From: UBA9676 sp036522155
GTDB taxonomy: Bacteria; Actinomycetota; Actinomycetes; Streptosporangiales; Streptosporangiaceae
Assembly: GCA_036522155.1 (NCBI GenBank)
Contig: DATDGI010000154.1
Location: 1 to 14,303, forward strand
Reading direction: 5' to 3'
Length of the DNA stretch: 14,303 bases
The notes under the pieces were generated by a model. That model did no database searches and was not told where the DNA came from. It worked only from the letters and a program-made list of their open reading frames with translations. A program made the translations under genes and the position numbers. Of the stretch, positions 1 through 6,920 are shown one piece after another; position 1 is the first letter of the stretch, and the number at the start of each line of letters is the position of its first letter.

Positions 1-2069
1 GTACCGGCGCAGGCCCGCGGCCAGGTGGCGGGCGCGGCGGCCCCGGTACCGGAGCGCCAGGCGGCCCGCGTGGCGGTGGCGGCGGTGGCGCCAGGCCGGG
101 CATGGCTCCGGCCAGGCCGGGTGGTGGCGGCCGCGGCCGCAGCGGTACCCAGGGCGCGTTCGGCCGGCCAGGCGGCAGGCCGTCGCGCGGCCGCAAGTCC
201 AAGCGTCAGCGGCGGATCGAGTTCGACAACATGCAGGCCCCGGCGATCGGCGGCGTGCAGATTCCGCGCGGCAACGGGCAGGTCATCCGGCTGTCCCGCG
301 GCGCGTCGCTGAGCGACTTCGCGGACAAGATCGGCGTCAACCCGGCGTCGCTGGTGCAGGTGCTCTTCCACCTGGGTGAGATGGTCACCGCGACCCAGTC
401 GGTGAACGACGAGACGCTGCAGCTTCTCGGCGCCGAGCTGAACTACAGCGTTCAGGTGGTCTCGCCGGAGGAAGAGGACCGCGAGCTGCTCGAGTCCTTC
501 GACATCGGGTTCGGCGAGGACCAGGGCGACGAGGGCGACCTGGTGCCCCGGCCGCCGGTGGTGACCGTCATGGGTCACGTCGACCACGGCAAGACCAAGC
601 TGCTGGACGCGATCCGGCACACGAACCTGGTGGCACATGAGGCTGGCGGCATTACCCAGCACATCGGCGCCTACCAGGTCGACACCGTCGTCGACGGCCA
701 GGAGCGGAAGATCACCTTCATCGACACCCCCGGCCACGAGGCGTTCACCGCCATGCGGGCGCGCGGGGCCGAGACCACCGACCTGGTGGTGCTGGTGGTG
801 GCGGCCGACGACGGGGTGAAGCCGCAGACCACCGAGGCGCTCAACCATGCCCAGGCGGCCGGGGTGCCGGTGGTGGTGGCGGTCAACAAGATCGACAAGG
901 AAGGCGCCGATCCCGCCCGGGTGCGGGCCCAGCTCACCGAATACGGCCTGGTGGCCGAGGAGTTCGGCGGCACCACCCTGTTCGTGGACGTCTCCGCCAA
1001 GGAGGGCCGCGGTATCGACGCCCTGCTGGAGGCGATCATCCTGACCGCCGATGCCGAGCTGGACCTGCGGGCCAACCCGGACCAGGACGCGCAGGGTGTC
1101 GCCATCGAGGCGCACCTGGACCGCGGCCGTGGCCCGGTGGCCACGGTGCTGGTGCAGCGCGGCACGCTCCAGGTGGGCGACTCGATCGTGTGCGGCGAGG
1201 CGTTCGGCCGGGTGCGGGCGCTGCTGGACGAGAACACCGATCCGGTGCCGGACGCGCCGCCGTCCCGGCCGGTGCAGGTGCTCGGCCTGACCGCCGTGCC
1301 CGGCGCGGGCGACAGCTTCCTGGTCGTCGCCGACGACCGGGTGGCCAGGCAGATCGCCGAGCGCCGGGAAGCCCGCGAGCGCACGGCCCTGTTCGCGCAG
1401 CGCCGGCCGCGGGTCACGCTGGAGGACCTGGAGTCCGCGCTGAAGTCGGGTGAGCGCGAGGAACTGCTGCTCATCATCAAGGGCGACGTGTCCGGTTCGG
1501 TGGAGGCGCTGGAGGATGCGCTGCTGAAGATCGACGTGGGCGACGACGTGGTGCTCCGGGTCATCGGCCGCGGCGTCGGCGCGATCACCCAGGATGACGT
1601 CAACCTGGCCATCGCCTCGGACGCGGTCATCGTCGGCTTCAACGTGCGGCCGGCCGGCCGGGCCGGGGAACTGGCCCAGCGCGAGGGCGTCGACATCCGC
1701 TACTACTCGGTCATCTACCAGGCGATCGAGGAGATCGAGGCGGCGCTCAAGGGCATGCTCAAGCCCGAGTTCGAAGAGGTCCAGCTGGGCACGGCGGAGA
1801 TCCGGGAAATCTTCCGGGTGCCGCGGGTCGGCAGCGTGGCCGGCAGCCTCGTCCGGTCCGGCACCATCACCCGTGGCAGCAAGGCACGCCTGGTCCGCGA
1901 CGGCGTCGTGATCTCGGAGAACCTCACCGTGGACTCGCTGCGCCGGTTCAAGGACGACGTGACCGAGGTCCGCGAGGGCTACGAGTGCGGTATCGGCATC
2001 GGCTACAACGACATCCGGGTCGAGGACGTGATCGAGACCTACGAGATGCGGGAGAAGCCGCGGGACTGA
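1..2069 (+). CDS. infB: Translation initiation factor IF-2 (5' end outside window)
   Basis: IF-2 is the GTPase that brings initiator fMet-tRNA to the 30S subunit and promotes 50S joining. The reading frame is open from base 3 with no stop, so the true start lies upstream. The first ~60 codons encode the Gly/Arg/Pro-rich low-complexity linker typical of actinobacterial IF-2. The basic RGRKSKRQRR stretch and the IF2-N domain (RLSRGASLSDFADKIG) follow. The GTPase domain shows G1 GHVDHGKT (573-596), G3 DTPGH (723-737) and G4 NKID (885-896). Domains II, III and the C-terminal tRNA-binding domain follow, ending in ...YEMREKPRD. Nothing is missing from the conserved core. It heads the ylxP-rbfA-truB run, 31 bases before ylxP. 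Identity is certain; only the N-terminal length is unknown. Confidence 0.98.
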   Translation, partial: TGAGPRPGGGRGGPGTGAPGGPRGGGGGGARPGMAPARPGGGGRGRSGTQGAFGRPGGRPSRGRKSKRQRRIEFDNMQAPAIGGVQIPRGNGQVIRLSRGASLSDFADKIGVNPASLVQVLFHLGEMVTATQSVNDETLQLLGAELNYSVQVVSPEEEDRELLESFDIGFGEDQGDEGDLVPRPPVVTVMGHVDHGKTKLLDAIRHTNLVAHEAGGITQHIGAYQVDTVVDGQERKITFIDTPGHEAFTAMRARGAETTDLVVLVVAADDGVKPQTTEALNHAQAAGVPVVVAVNKIDKEGADPARVRAQLTEYGLVAEEFGGTTLFVDVSAKEGRGIDALLEAIILTADAELDLRANPDQDAQGVAIEAHLDRGRGPVATVLVQRGTLQVGDSIVCGEAFGRVRALLDENTDPVPDAPPSRPVQVLGLTAVPGAGDSFLVVADDRVARQIAERREARERTALFAQRRPRVTLEDLESALKSGEREELLLIIKGDVSGSVEALEDALLKIDVGDDVVLRVIGRGVGAITQDDVNLAIASDAVIVGFNVRPAGRAGELAQREGVDIRYYSVIYQAIEEIEAALKGMLKPEFEEVQLGTAEIREIFRVPRVGSVAGSLVRSGTITRGSKARLVRDGVVISENLTVDSLRRFKDDVTEVREGYECGIGIGYNDIRVEDVIETYEMREKPRD

Positions 2070-2100
2070 CCGGCGCGGTGGGCGGTTACGGCAGGCCGGG

Positions 2101-2397
2101 GTGTATGTCGGCGCGCTGACCCTCGACGTCCTGCTCGGTGACGTGCGGTCACTGAAGCAGAAGCGGTCGGCGGTCGCGTCGATCATCGCCGAGGTGCGCC
2201 GCAGGCAGCCCGGCGTGGCGGTGGCCGAGACCGGGCGGGCGGACCTGCACCGCCGGGCCGAGATCGGGGTGGCCGTGGTGTCCTCGACCGCGGCCCACGC
2301 CGCCCAGGTGCTGGCCGCCTGCGAGCGCCTGGTCGCCGCCCGGCCCGAGATCGAGCTGCTGTCGGCACGGCACCGGGTGGTCAGCGAGGAGGAGTGA
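2101..2397 (+). CDS. ylxP: DUF503 family protein (YlxP-like)
   Basis: This 98-residue protein begins at GTG 2101 (MYVGALTLDVLLGDVRSLKQKR). The opening is the hallmark of the DUF503 family, whose genes sit between infB and rbfA in many Gram-positive bacteria. The conserved pattern continues with an E(V)RRR helix, DLHRRAEIGVAVVSS, ACERLVAARPEIELLSARHRVV and an acidic end. The length is normal for the family. The molecular role is not established. Its invariant position next to rbfA suggests a part in ribosome assembly or initiation, but that rests on context. The RBS before the GTG is poor, so translation may depend on ribosomes leaving infB 31 bases upstream. The stop lies 7 bases before rbfA. 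Confidence 0.93.
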   Translation: MYVGALTLDVLLGDVRSLKQKRSAVASIIAEVRRRQPGVAVAETGRADLHRRAEIGVAVVSSTAAHAAQVLAACERLVAARPEIELLSARHRVVSEEE

Positions 2398-2404
2398 GAG
2401 GGTC

Positions 2405-2866
2405 ATGGACGCAGCGCGGGCACGCAAACTCGCCGACCGGATTGCCCGGATCGTCGCCGAGATGCTGGAGCGCCGGGTGAAGGATCCGCGGCTCGGCTTC
2501 GTGACCGTCACCGATGCACGGCTCACGAACGACCTGCAGGACGCGACCGTCTACTACACCGTCTATGGCACGGAAGAGGAGCAGGCGGCCACGGCCGCCG
2601 CACTGGCCAGCGCCACCGGGCTGATCCGGTCCGAGGTGGGCAGGCAGACCGGCCTGCGGCACACCCCGTCGCTCACCTTTGTCCGCGACACCGTGCCCGA
2701 GGGTGCCCGGCATATGGAGGACCTGGTGGCGCGGGCCCGCGCGGCGGACGAGGCGCTGGCCGCGGTCAGGGAGGGTGCCCAGCCAGCCGGCGACCCCGAC
2801 CCCTACCGGCTGCCCGCCGCCAGTGCGGACGAGGCCGGGGACCCGCCGGGCGAGCGCGGCCCGTGA
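2405..2866 (+). CDS. rbfA: 30S ribosome-binding factor RbfA
   Basis: RbfA is a KH-like cold-shock protein that binds the 30S subunit late in assembly and assists maturation of the 16S rRNA 5' end. The 153-residue product starts at ATG 2405. A purine-rich GAGGAGGAGTGAGAGGG sits just upstream, overlapping the end of ylxP. Family features are the N-terminal helix (ARKLADRIARIVAEMLERRVKDPRLGF), the strand VTVTDARLTNDLQDATVYYTVYG, and the C-terminal region with IRSEVGRQTGLRHTPSLTFV and the DT...GARHMEDLVARA helix. The last ~35 residues are Pro/Gly/Asp-rich and probably disordered, an extension common in high-GC actinobacteria. The stop overlaps the truB start (GTGA), so the two are translationally coupled. 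Confidence 0.97.
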   Translation: MDAARARKLADRIARIVAEMLERRVKDPRLGFVTVTDARLTNDLQDATVYYTVYGTEEEQAATAAALASATGLIRSEVGRQTGLRHTPSLTFVRDTVPEGARHMEDLVARARAADEALAAVREGAQPAGDPDPYRLPAASADEAGDPPGERGP

Positions 2867-3735
2867 CCGCCAGCGGGCTGATCATCGCCGACAAGCCGGC
2901 CGGGTGGACGTCTCATGATGTGGTGGCGCGGATCCGGCGGCTGGCGGGCACCCGCCGGGTGGGCCACGCCGGCACGCTGGACCCGATGGCGACCGGGGTG
3001 CTGGTGGTCGGGGTGGAAAAAGCCACCCGGCTGCTCGGGCACCTGGCGCTGACCGAGAAGGAGTACCTGGCCACCATCCGGCTGGGCCAGGCCACCGACA
3101 CCGGCGACGCGGATGGGACGGTGCTGTCGTCCGCGCCCGCCGCGGGGCTGGCCCTGGCCAGCGTGGCCGCGGCCGCGGCCACTCTCACCGGGCTGATCCA
3201 GCAGGTGCCGCCGGCCACCAGCGCGATCAAGGTCGGCGGCAGGCGCGCCTACCAGCTGGCCCGTGCGGGCCAGGCCCCGGAACTCGCGGCCCGGCCGGTG
3301 ACCGTGTACGAGTTCGCCATCAGCGACCCGCGGCCGTCCGGCGACCTGCTGGATGTGACCGCGGTGGTGCGCTGCTCCAGCGGCACCTACGTCCGAGCGC
3401 TCGCCCGCGACCTGGGGGAGTCGCTCGGGGTGGGCGGGCACCTCACCAGCCTGCGGCGCACCCGGGTCGGCCCGTACCGGATCGGGGACGCGCACGGGCT
3501 GGACGAGCTGGCCGTGGATCTGCGGCTGATCCCGCTGGCGGAGGCGGCCTCCGCGGCCTTCCCGGTCCGCGCCCTGACCGGGGCCGAGGCTGACTCGCTG
3601 GCGCACGGGGCCAGCCTGGCCACCGTGGGTGCCGGGCCCGGACCGGTCGCCGCCCTGGGCCCGGACGGCACCCTGGTCGCACTGATCGAGGAGCAAGCCG
3701 GGCGGGCCAGGCCGCTCGCGGTGTTTGTGCCCTAG
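2863..3735 (+). CDS. truB: tRNA pseudouridine-55 synthase TruB
   Basis: TruB converts uridine 55 in the T-loop of tRNAs to pseudouridine. The 290-residue protein starts with GTG 2863 inside the last codons of rbfA (4-base overlap). Motif I is clear: LIIADKPAGWTSHDVV at the N-terminus, then RRVGHAGTLDPMATGVL with the catalytic Asp at residue 40. Later blocks are KEYLATIRLGQATDTGDADG, QQVPPATSAIKVGGRRAYQLAR, SSGTYVRALARDLGE and GGHLTSLRRTRVGPY. A PUA-like C-terminal segment closes the protein. It is the last housekeeping gene before the accessory island. In close relatives ribF would follow at once; here it is about 7 kb downstream. Confidence 0.97.
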   Translation: MTASGLIIADKPAGWTSHDVVARIRRLAGTRRVGHAGTLDPMATGVLVVGVEKATRLLGHLALTEKEYLATIRLGQATDTGDADGTVLSSAPAAGLALASVAAAAATLTGLIQQVPPATSAIKVGGRRAYQLARAGQAPELAARPVTVYEFAISDPRPSGDLLDVTAVVRCSSGTYVRALARDLGESLGVGGHLTSLRRTRVGPYRIGDAHGLDELAVDLRLIPLAEAASAAFPVRALTGAEADSLAHGASLATVGAGPGPVAALGPDGTLVALIEEQAGRARPLAVFVP

Positions 3736-3741
3736 AACCGC

Positions 3742-3760
3742 CCGCGGCCCGTCGGCCGGG
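3742..3760 (+). terminator. Weak GC hairpin just after truB
   Basis: CGGCC (3745-3749) and GGCCG (3754-3758) form a 5-bp stem with the tetraloop CGTC. Two further C-G pairs (3742-3743 with 3759-3760) follow a bulged G. There is no T-run after it, so an intrinsic terminator is only a possibility. Its place 6 bases after the truB stop, where the housekeeping transcript meets the island, is the main reason to list it. Confidence 0.25.
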
Positions 3761-3836
3761 CACCATCTGAATGCCGCAGATTCCGGTCTCGCCGCGGCCG
3801 GCAGCCACGCCGGAGAAGTCGCGATGTAACGATGCA

Positions 3837-3855
3837 GTAATATGTGGAACATTAC
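3837..3855 (+). promoter_or_regulatory. Operator-like palindrome before the gntR gene
   Basis: GTAATATGTGGAACATTAC has GTAAT and ATTAC as inverted ends and contains ATGT-GGA-ACAT. It lies 20 bases before the chosen gntR start. It is strikingly A/T-rich in this genome and shares TATGT and ACAT half-sites with sites before the other three island transcription units. FCD-type GntR proteins commonly bind short palindromes with GT...AC cores, often at their own promoters. TAATAT (3838-3843) could also serve as a -10 element. Autoregulation is inferred. Confidence 0.5.
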
Positions 3856-3875
3856 ATTGCGCATCGGAGGGCTGC

Positions 3876-4604
3876 ATGACCTCGGTCGCCTATGACCGCG
3901 ACAATTCGGGGAGCCACATCTCTGCGATCCGCGCCGACAGTCTTCGCGAGCAAGTGAGCCGGGCGCTCGAAGCGGGGCTGGTGGCAGGCGAGCTTAAGCC
4001 AGGCGTGATCTACTCCGCGCCAGGCTTGGCCGAGCGATTCGGTGTCTCCGCCACCCCCGTTCGGGAGGCAATGCTGGATCTCGTCAAAGACGGGTTCGTG
4101 GAAGTTGCCCGCAATAAGGGCTTCCGTGTGCTCGAGATGTCAGAAGACGATCTCGACCAGATCTCCCAGATCCGCCTGCTGCTTGAGGTACCCAGCGCGG
4201 CCAGGGCTGCCGCGGTGCTCACGCCGGCCAATTTCGAGATGCTCGGCATGCTTGCGGAGGAGATCACGGAGGCTGCCAGCCAAGGCGACATCATCCGCTA
4301 TCTGGACGCCGATCGCCGATTCCATGTCGGGCTGATTTCCCCACTCGGGAACCCGCGGCTTACCGAGCTTGTCGATCGTCTGCGCCGGCAAACCCGGCTG
4401 TTCGGTCTGGATGCCCTCGCCCGCTCCGGCCGATTGGTCGCCTCGGCACAAGAGCACCACGAGCTACTGCAGACCCTTCAGTCGGGCGACGCCGATGCCA
4501 CCACCCGGATCATGACCGCCCACATCGGCCACACCCGAGGCGTGTGGGCGGGCCGAGAGGAATCGCCGGCCCGAGCCACTTCGGCATCGAGTGACGCGCG
4601 CTAG
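3876..4604 (+). CDS. GntR family (FadR/FCD-type) transcriptional regulator
   Basis: This is a ligand-responsive DNA-binding regulator, most likely a repressor of the neighbouring catabolic genes. The start is ATG 3876 because a CGGAGGG RBS sits 5 bases upstream; an in-frame ATG at 3771 has none and would read through the operator. The product is 242 residues. The winged helix (about 20-85) includes SAPGLAERFGVSATPVREAM, the GntR recognition segment. The FCD domain (about 92-222) has the expected metal-ligand pattern: D146 and H150 (DADRRFH), H194 (QEHHELL) and H216 (MTAHIGH). Such domains usually sense small carboxylates. Base composition falls sharply here: by hand count about 55% GC in 4081-4140 against about 80% in 3541-3600 of truB, which suggests acquisition by transfer. 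It converges on the aldolase gene. Confidence 0.93.
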   Translation: MTSVAYDRDNSGSHISAIRADSLREQVSRALEAGLVAGELKPGVIYSAPGLAERFGVSATPVREAMLDLVKDGFVEVARNKGFRVLEMSEDDLDQISQIRLLLEVPSAARAAAVLTPANFEMLGMLAEEITEAASQGDIIRYLDADRRFHVGLISPLGNPRLTELVDRLRRQTRLFGLDALARSGRLVASAQEHHELLQTLQSGDADATTRIMTAHIGHTRGVWAGREESPARATSASSDAR

Positions 4605-4633
4605 TTTAGTTAACTGCGCCCCAGGTGCGCGAG

Positions 4634-4660
4634 GACGGCGAGCGCATCAGCGTTGGCGTC
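4634..4660. terminator. Hairpin between the convergent gntR and aldolase genes
   Basis: The 70-base convergent gap contains GACG...CGTC (4634-4637 with 4657-4660). After a G-G mismatch come CGA/TTG, a bulged G, and CGC/GCG around an ATCA tetraloop. It could stop transcription from either side. It has no T-run in either direction, so factor-independent termination is uncertain. Confidence 0.3.
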
Positions 4661-4674
4661 AGTCGTCCGCCCGA

Positions 4675-5565
4675 TTACGTCAGGCCCTCGGCTATGGCCT
4701 TCTCGGTCAGCTCCCGCAGCACCGACTTGTGCTGGTCTGTCAGCGGCGAGCGCGGTGGCCGGCACGGGCCGCCGTAGCGGCCGGCCAGGTCCATCGAGAA
4801 CTTGATGGCCTGCACGAACTCGGTCCTGGAATCCCACCGCAGCAGCGCGTGCAGCTGCCGGTAGAGCGGCACTGCCTTCTTCACGTCCTGTTCCATAGCC
4901 GTCCGGTACAGCTCCAGGCTGGATCGGGGAAACACGTTGGCGTAGCCGGACACCCATCCGTGTGCCCCGGCGAGAGCAACCTCCACGACGGTGTCATCAG
5001 AGCCGATCAGCAGTTCGAGCTCGGGGGCAATCTCGTGGAGGGCGTAGGCGCGGCGGGGATCGCCGGCGAACTCCTTGACCGCGACGATGAGGCCGTCTGC
5101 GAACAGGCGCCCAAGCAGTTCAGGTGTCAGGTCGACCTTTGTGTCCAGCGGATTGTTGTAGGCGACGACCGGCAGGCCGACGTCCGCGACCGCGCGGAAG
5201 TGGGCGACGGTCGTGCGCTCATCGGCCCGGTAGGCGTTCGGCGGCAATGCCATCACGGCGGAGGCGCCGGCCTCGGCGGCCTGCTGGGCCCACCGGACCG
5301 AATCCCGCGATCCGTACGCCCCGACGCCGGGAATGACGGCGAACCCGGGAGGTGCCGCCGCCACGGCCGTCTCCACGATGCGGGCGCGCTCCGAGTCGCT
5401 CAGGGTCTGGTACTCACCGAGCGACCCGTTCGGCGTGATGCCGTCGCAGCCAGTTGCGGCCAGCCAAGCGACATGATCGGCATATCGGTCGAAGTCAACC
5501 TCGAGATCGTCGGTGAACGGCAGCGCGGTCGCTACCAGGACACCACGCCAAGGCGTAGCACTCAC
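4675..5565 (-). CDS. DHDPS/NAL-superfamily aldolase or lyase (not lysine DapA)
   Basis: This is a class I (Schiff-base) aldolase-fold enzyme of the dihydrodipicolinate synthase / N-acetylneuraminate lyase superfamily. The start is GTG 5565, with GGAGG ending 7 bases upstream. The longer ATG at 5592 falls inside the operator-like site and has no RBS. The 296-residue length is normal. The binding motif is NGSLGEY (G47-S48-L49-G50-E51), the catalytic Tyr is Y136 (VVAYNNP) and the Schiff-base Lys is K164 (VAVKEF). True DapA has a Thr-Thr pair before GE and an Arg soon after the Tyr (YNxPxRT). Here the residues are Ser-Leu and YNNPLDT, so the substrate is probably not aspartate semialdehyde. Relatives include keto-deoxy sugar-acid aldolases/dehydratases and hydroxyproline-pathway deaminases. 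Pyruvate release is likely but inferred. Confidence 0.9.
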   Translation of the reverse strand: MSATPWRGVLVATALPFTDDLEVDFDRYADHVAWLAATGCDGITPNGSLGEYQTLSDSERARIVETAVAAAPPGFAVIPGVGAYGSRDSVRWAQQAAEAGASAVMALPPNAYRADERTTVAHFRAVADVGLPVVAYNNPLDTKVDLTPELLGRLFADGLIVAVKEFAGDPRRAYALHEIAPELELLIGSDDTVVEVALAGAHGWVSGYANVFPRSSLELYRTAMEQDVKKAVPLYRQLHALLRWDSRTEFVQAIKFSMDLAGRYGGPCRPPRSPLTDQHKSVLRELTEKAIAEGLT

Positions 5566-5580
5566 AAAGCCACCTCCATT

Positions 5581-5597
5581 GCTGTGTGACATATTAC
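5581..5597 (-). promoter_or_regulatory. Operator-like site before the aldolase gene
   Basis: On the minus strand this reads GTAATATGTCACACAGC. Its plus-strand core TGTGACATA (5585-5593) is identical to a 9-mer in the minus-strand reading of the permease promoter. GTAATATGT is identical to the first nine bases of the site before gntR. It lies 16-32 bases upstream of the GTG start, and TAATAT could be the -10 element, so binding here would block transcription. Confidence 0.5.
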
Positions 5598-5643
5598 TTT
5601 CAAGCAGCCGACTTGGCGACCCTGGGTGGTGGGCTCTCAGGCA

Positions 5644-5674
5644 TTGAACGCGTTTGTGCTATGTGGCATGATAC
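5644..5674 (+). promoter_or_regulatory. Candidate promoter with overlapping operator-like site
   Basis: TTGAAC (5644-5649) and CATGAT (5667-5672) are 17 bases apart and make a plausible sigma-A type promoter. Over the -10 lies TATGTGGCATGATAC (5660-5674), which matches TATGTGGAACATTAC before gntR at 11 of 15 positions. ATGTGGCAT has inverted ATG/CAT ends. The enolase-type gene starts about 60 bases downstream. Both the promoter and the operator are inferred from the sequence alone. Confidence 0.4.
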
Positions 5675-5734
5675 TCAGATCGCGCAGTGTGCCCGGCCAG
5701 CAGCCAGCTCCGCACCACCGCAGAGGAGACCAAG

Positions 5735-6919
5735 GTGAAGGTCACTGCCGTCGATGTGCATATCGTCTCTGTCCCGTTCATCAGGCCCGAGACGTGGCGC
5801 TTCGGCCGCATGTGGGGCCTGACGAATGCCATCGTGGAGGTGCGGACCGACGCGGGCATCACCGGAGTCGGCGAGGTACCCGGCAGCCCGCTGATCGGGC
5901 TGGTCCGCGAGGCGCTGGACGCCACTGCGGCCTCGATCGTCGGCGAGGACCCGTTCCGGGTGTCTCAGTTCCTGCGCCGGGCGTCCGACCGGGGCTGGCA
6001 TCACTACCCGTACCTCGGCAACGGTGCCGTCGCCGCCATCGAGATGGCCCTGTGGGATATCTGCGGCAAAGCGCTCGGGTGCCCGGTCCACCAGTTCTTC
6101 GGCGGGCTGGACAGTGATCGCGTGCCGATGTACTACTACATCCCGGTTGAGGACCGCAGCCCGCAGACCGCGCGGGAGCAGGCAGCCGAGGGCCTCGAGC
6201 GCGGCTTCAAGACCATGTACATCAAGATCGGATTCGATCTGAAGAACGACATCGCGCTTGCCCGCGCCATCAAGGACGAGGTCGGCGACGACGTCGGGGT
6301 GCGGGTGGACCCGAACGAGGCCTGGTCGGTATTCGAGGCTGTCGGTGCCCTGCAGCGATTTGAGGATGTCGGGCTCGAGTTCGTGGAGCAGCCGATCAAC
6401 ATGCACGACATCGCCGGCCTGGCGGACCTGCGCCACAAGTCGCGTGTCCGCATCGCCGCCAACCAGTCGGCATGGCTGCCCTGGCAGGTGCCCGAGGTCC
6501 TTACCCGCCGCGCAGCCGATGTGATCGTGACCGATCCTCATCAGCTCGGCGGGCTGGTCCCCTTCCGCGACGCGGCGGCGATGTGCGAGCTGGCTGGGGT
6601 GCCGATCGTCAAGCATGCCTTCGCCGACCTCGGGATCACCACTGTCGCCGCTGCGCACGTGCTGGGCACACTGGCGTCGCCGCAGCTCGGGCATCAGCAG
6701 TTCCTGACGATCCTGGCGCACGATCTGCTCGCGGAGCCGGTCCAGCTGGTCGACGGAGATGTCATCGTCCCCACCGGGCCGGGACTCGGCATCGAGCTCG
6801 ACCATGAGGCGGTGCGCTTCTACGAGGGCGTCTACCGTGACTACGGTGAGTTCGGCGGCTATGGGCCCATCACCCCCAGTTCGCCACTGCCTGCCGGCCT
6901 ACGCGTGCCCAACCGGTGA
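5735..6919 (+). CDS. Enolase superfamily, mandelate racemase/muconate lactonizing-type enzyme
   Basis: Enzymes of this superfamily abstract a proton next to a carboxylate and then racemise, dehydrate or cycloisomerise the substrate. GTG 5735 is chosen for AGAGGAG 7 bases upstream; the product is 394 residues. The capping domain (1-125) includes GITGVGEVPGSPL and NGAVAAIEMALWDICGK. The barrel shows YIK (162-164) at the KxK position, metal ligands D192 (RVDPNEAW) and E218 (FVEQP), and the His-Asp dyad D267 (VTDPHQLGG) / H294 (VKHAF). D192-E218 (26) and D267-H294 (27) equal the mandelate racemase spacings (195-221, 270-297). Oddities: the first KxK Lys is Tyr, and the third-ligand region reads AANQS (241-245) in place of the usual acidic residue. 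A racemase or acid dehydratase is likely; the substrate is unknown. The acetamidase-type gene follows after 1 base. Confidence 0.92.
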   Translation: MKVTAVDVHIVSVPFIRPETWRFGRMWGLTNAIVEVRTDAGITGVGEVPGSPLIGLVREALDATAASIVGEDPFRVSQFLRRASDRGWHHYPYLGNGAVAAIEMALWDICGKALGCPVHQFFGGLDSDRVPMYYYIPVEDRSPQTAREQAAEGLERGFKTMYIKIGFDLKNDIALARAIKDEVGDDVGVRVDPNEAWSVFEAVGALQRFEDVGLEFVEQPINMHDIAGLADLRHKSRVRIAANQSAWLPWQVPEVLTRRAADVIVTDPHQLGGLVPFRDAAAMCELAGVPIVKHAFADLGITTVAAAHVLGTLASPQLGHQQFLTILAHDLLAEPVQLVDGDVIVPTGPGLGIELDHEAVRFYEGVYRDYGEFGGYGPITPSSPLPAGLRVPNR

Positions 6920-6920
6920 C

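Noticed and set aside
2803..3864. 353-residue minus-strand open frame over truB and the gap after it
   Set aside because: It is antisense to TruB, low-complexity in composition and has no convincing RBS.
3771..3875. 35-residue N-terminal extension of the GntR regulator
   Set aside because: It would run through the palindromic promoter site and has no RBS, while ATG 3876 has CGGAGGG at 5 bases.
4591..5589. 332-residue plus-strand open frame opposite the aldolase gene
   Set aside because: The minus-strand product has all DHDPS-superfamily motifs and a good RBS; this frame has no recognisable domain.
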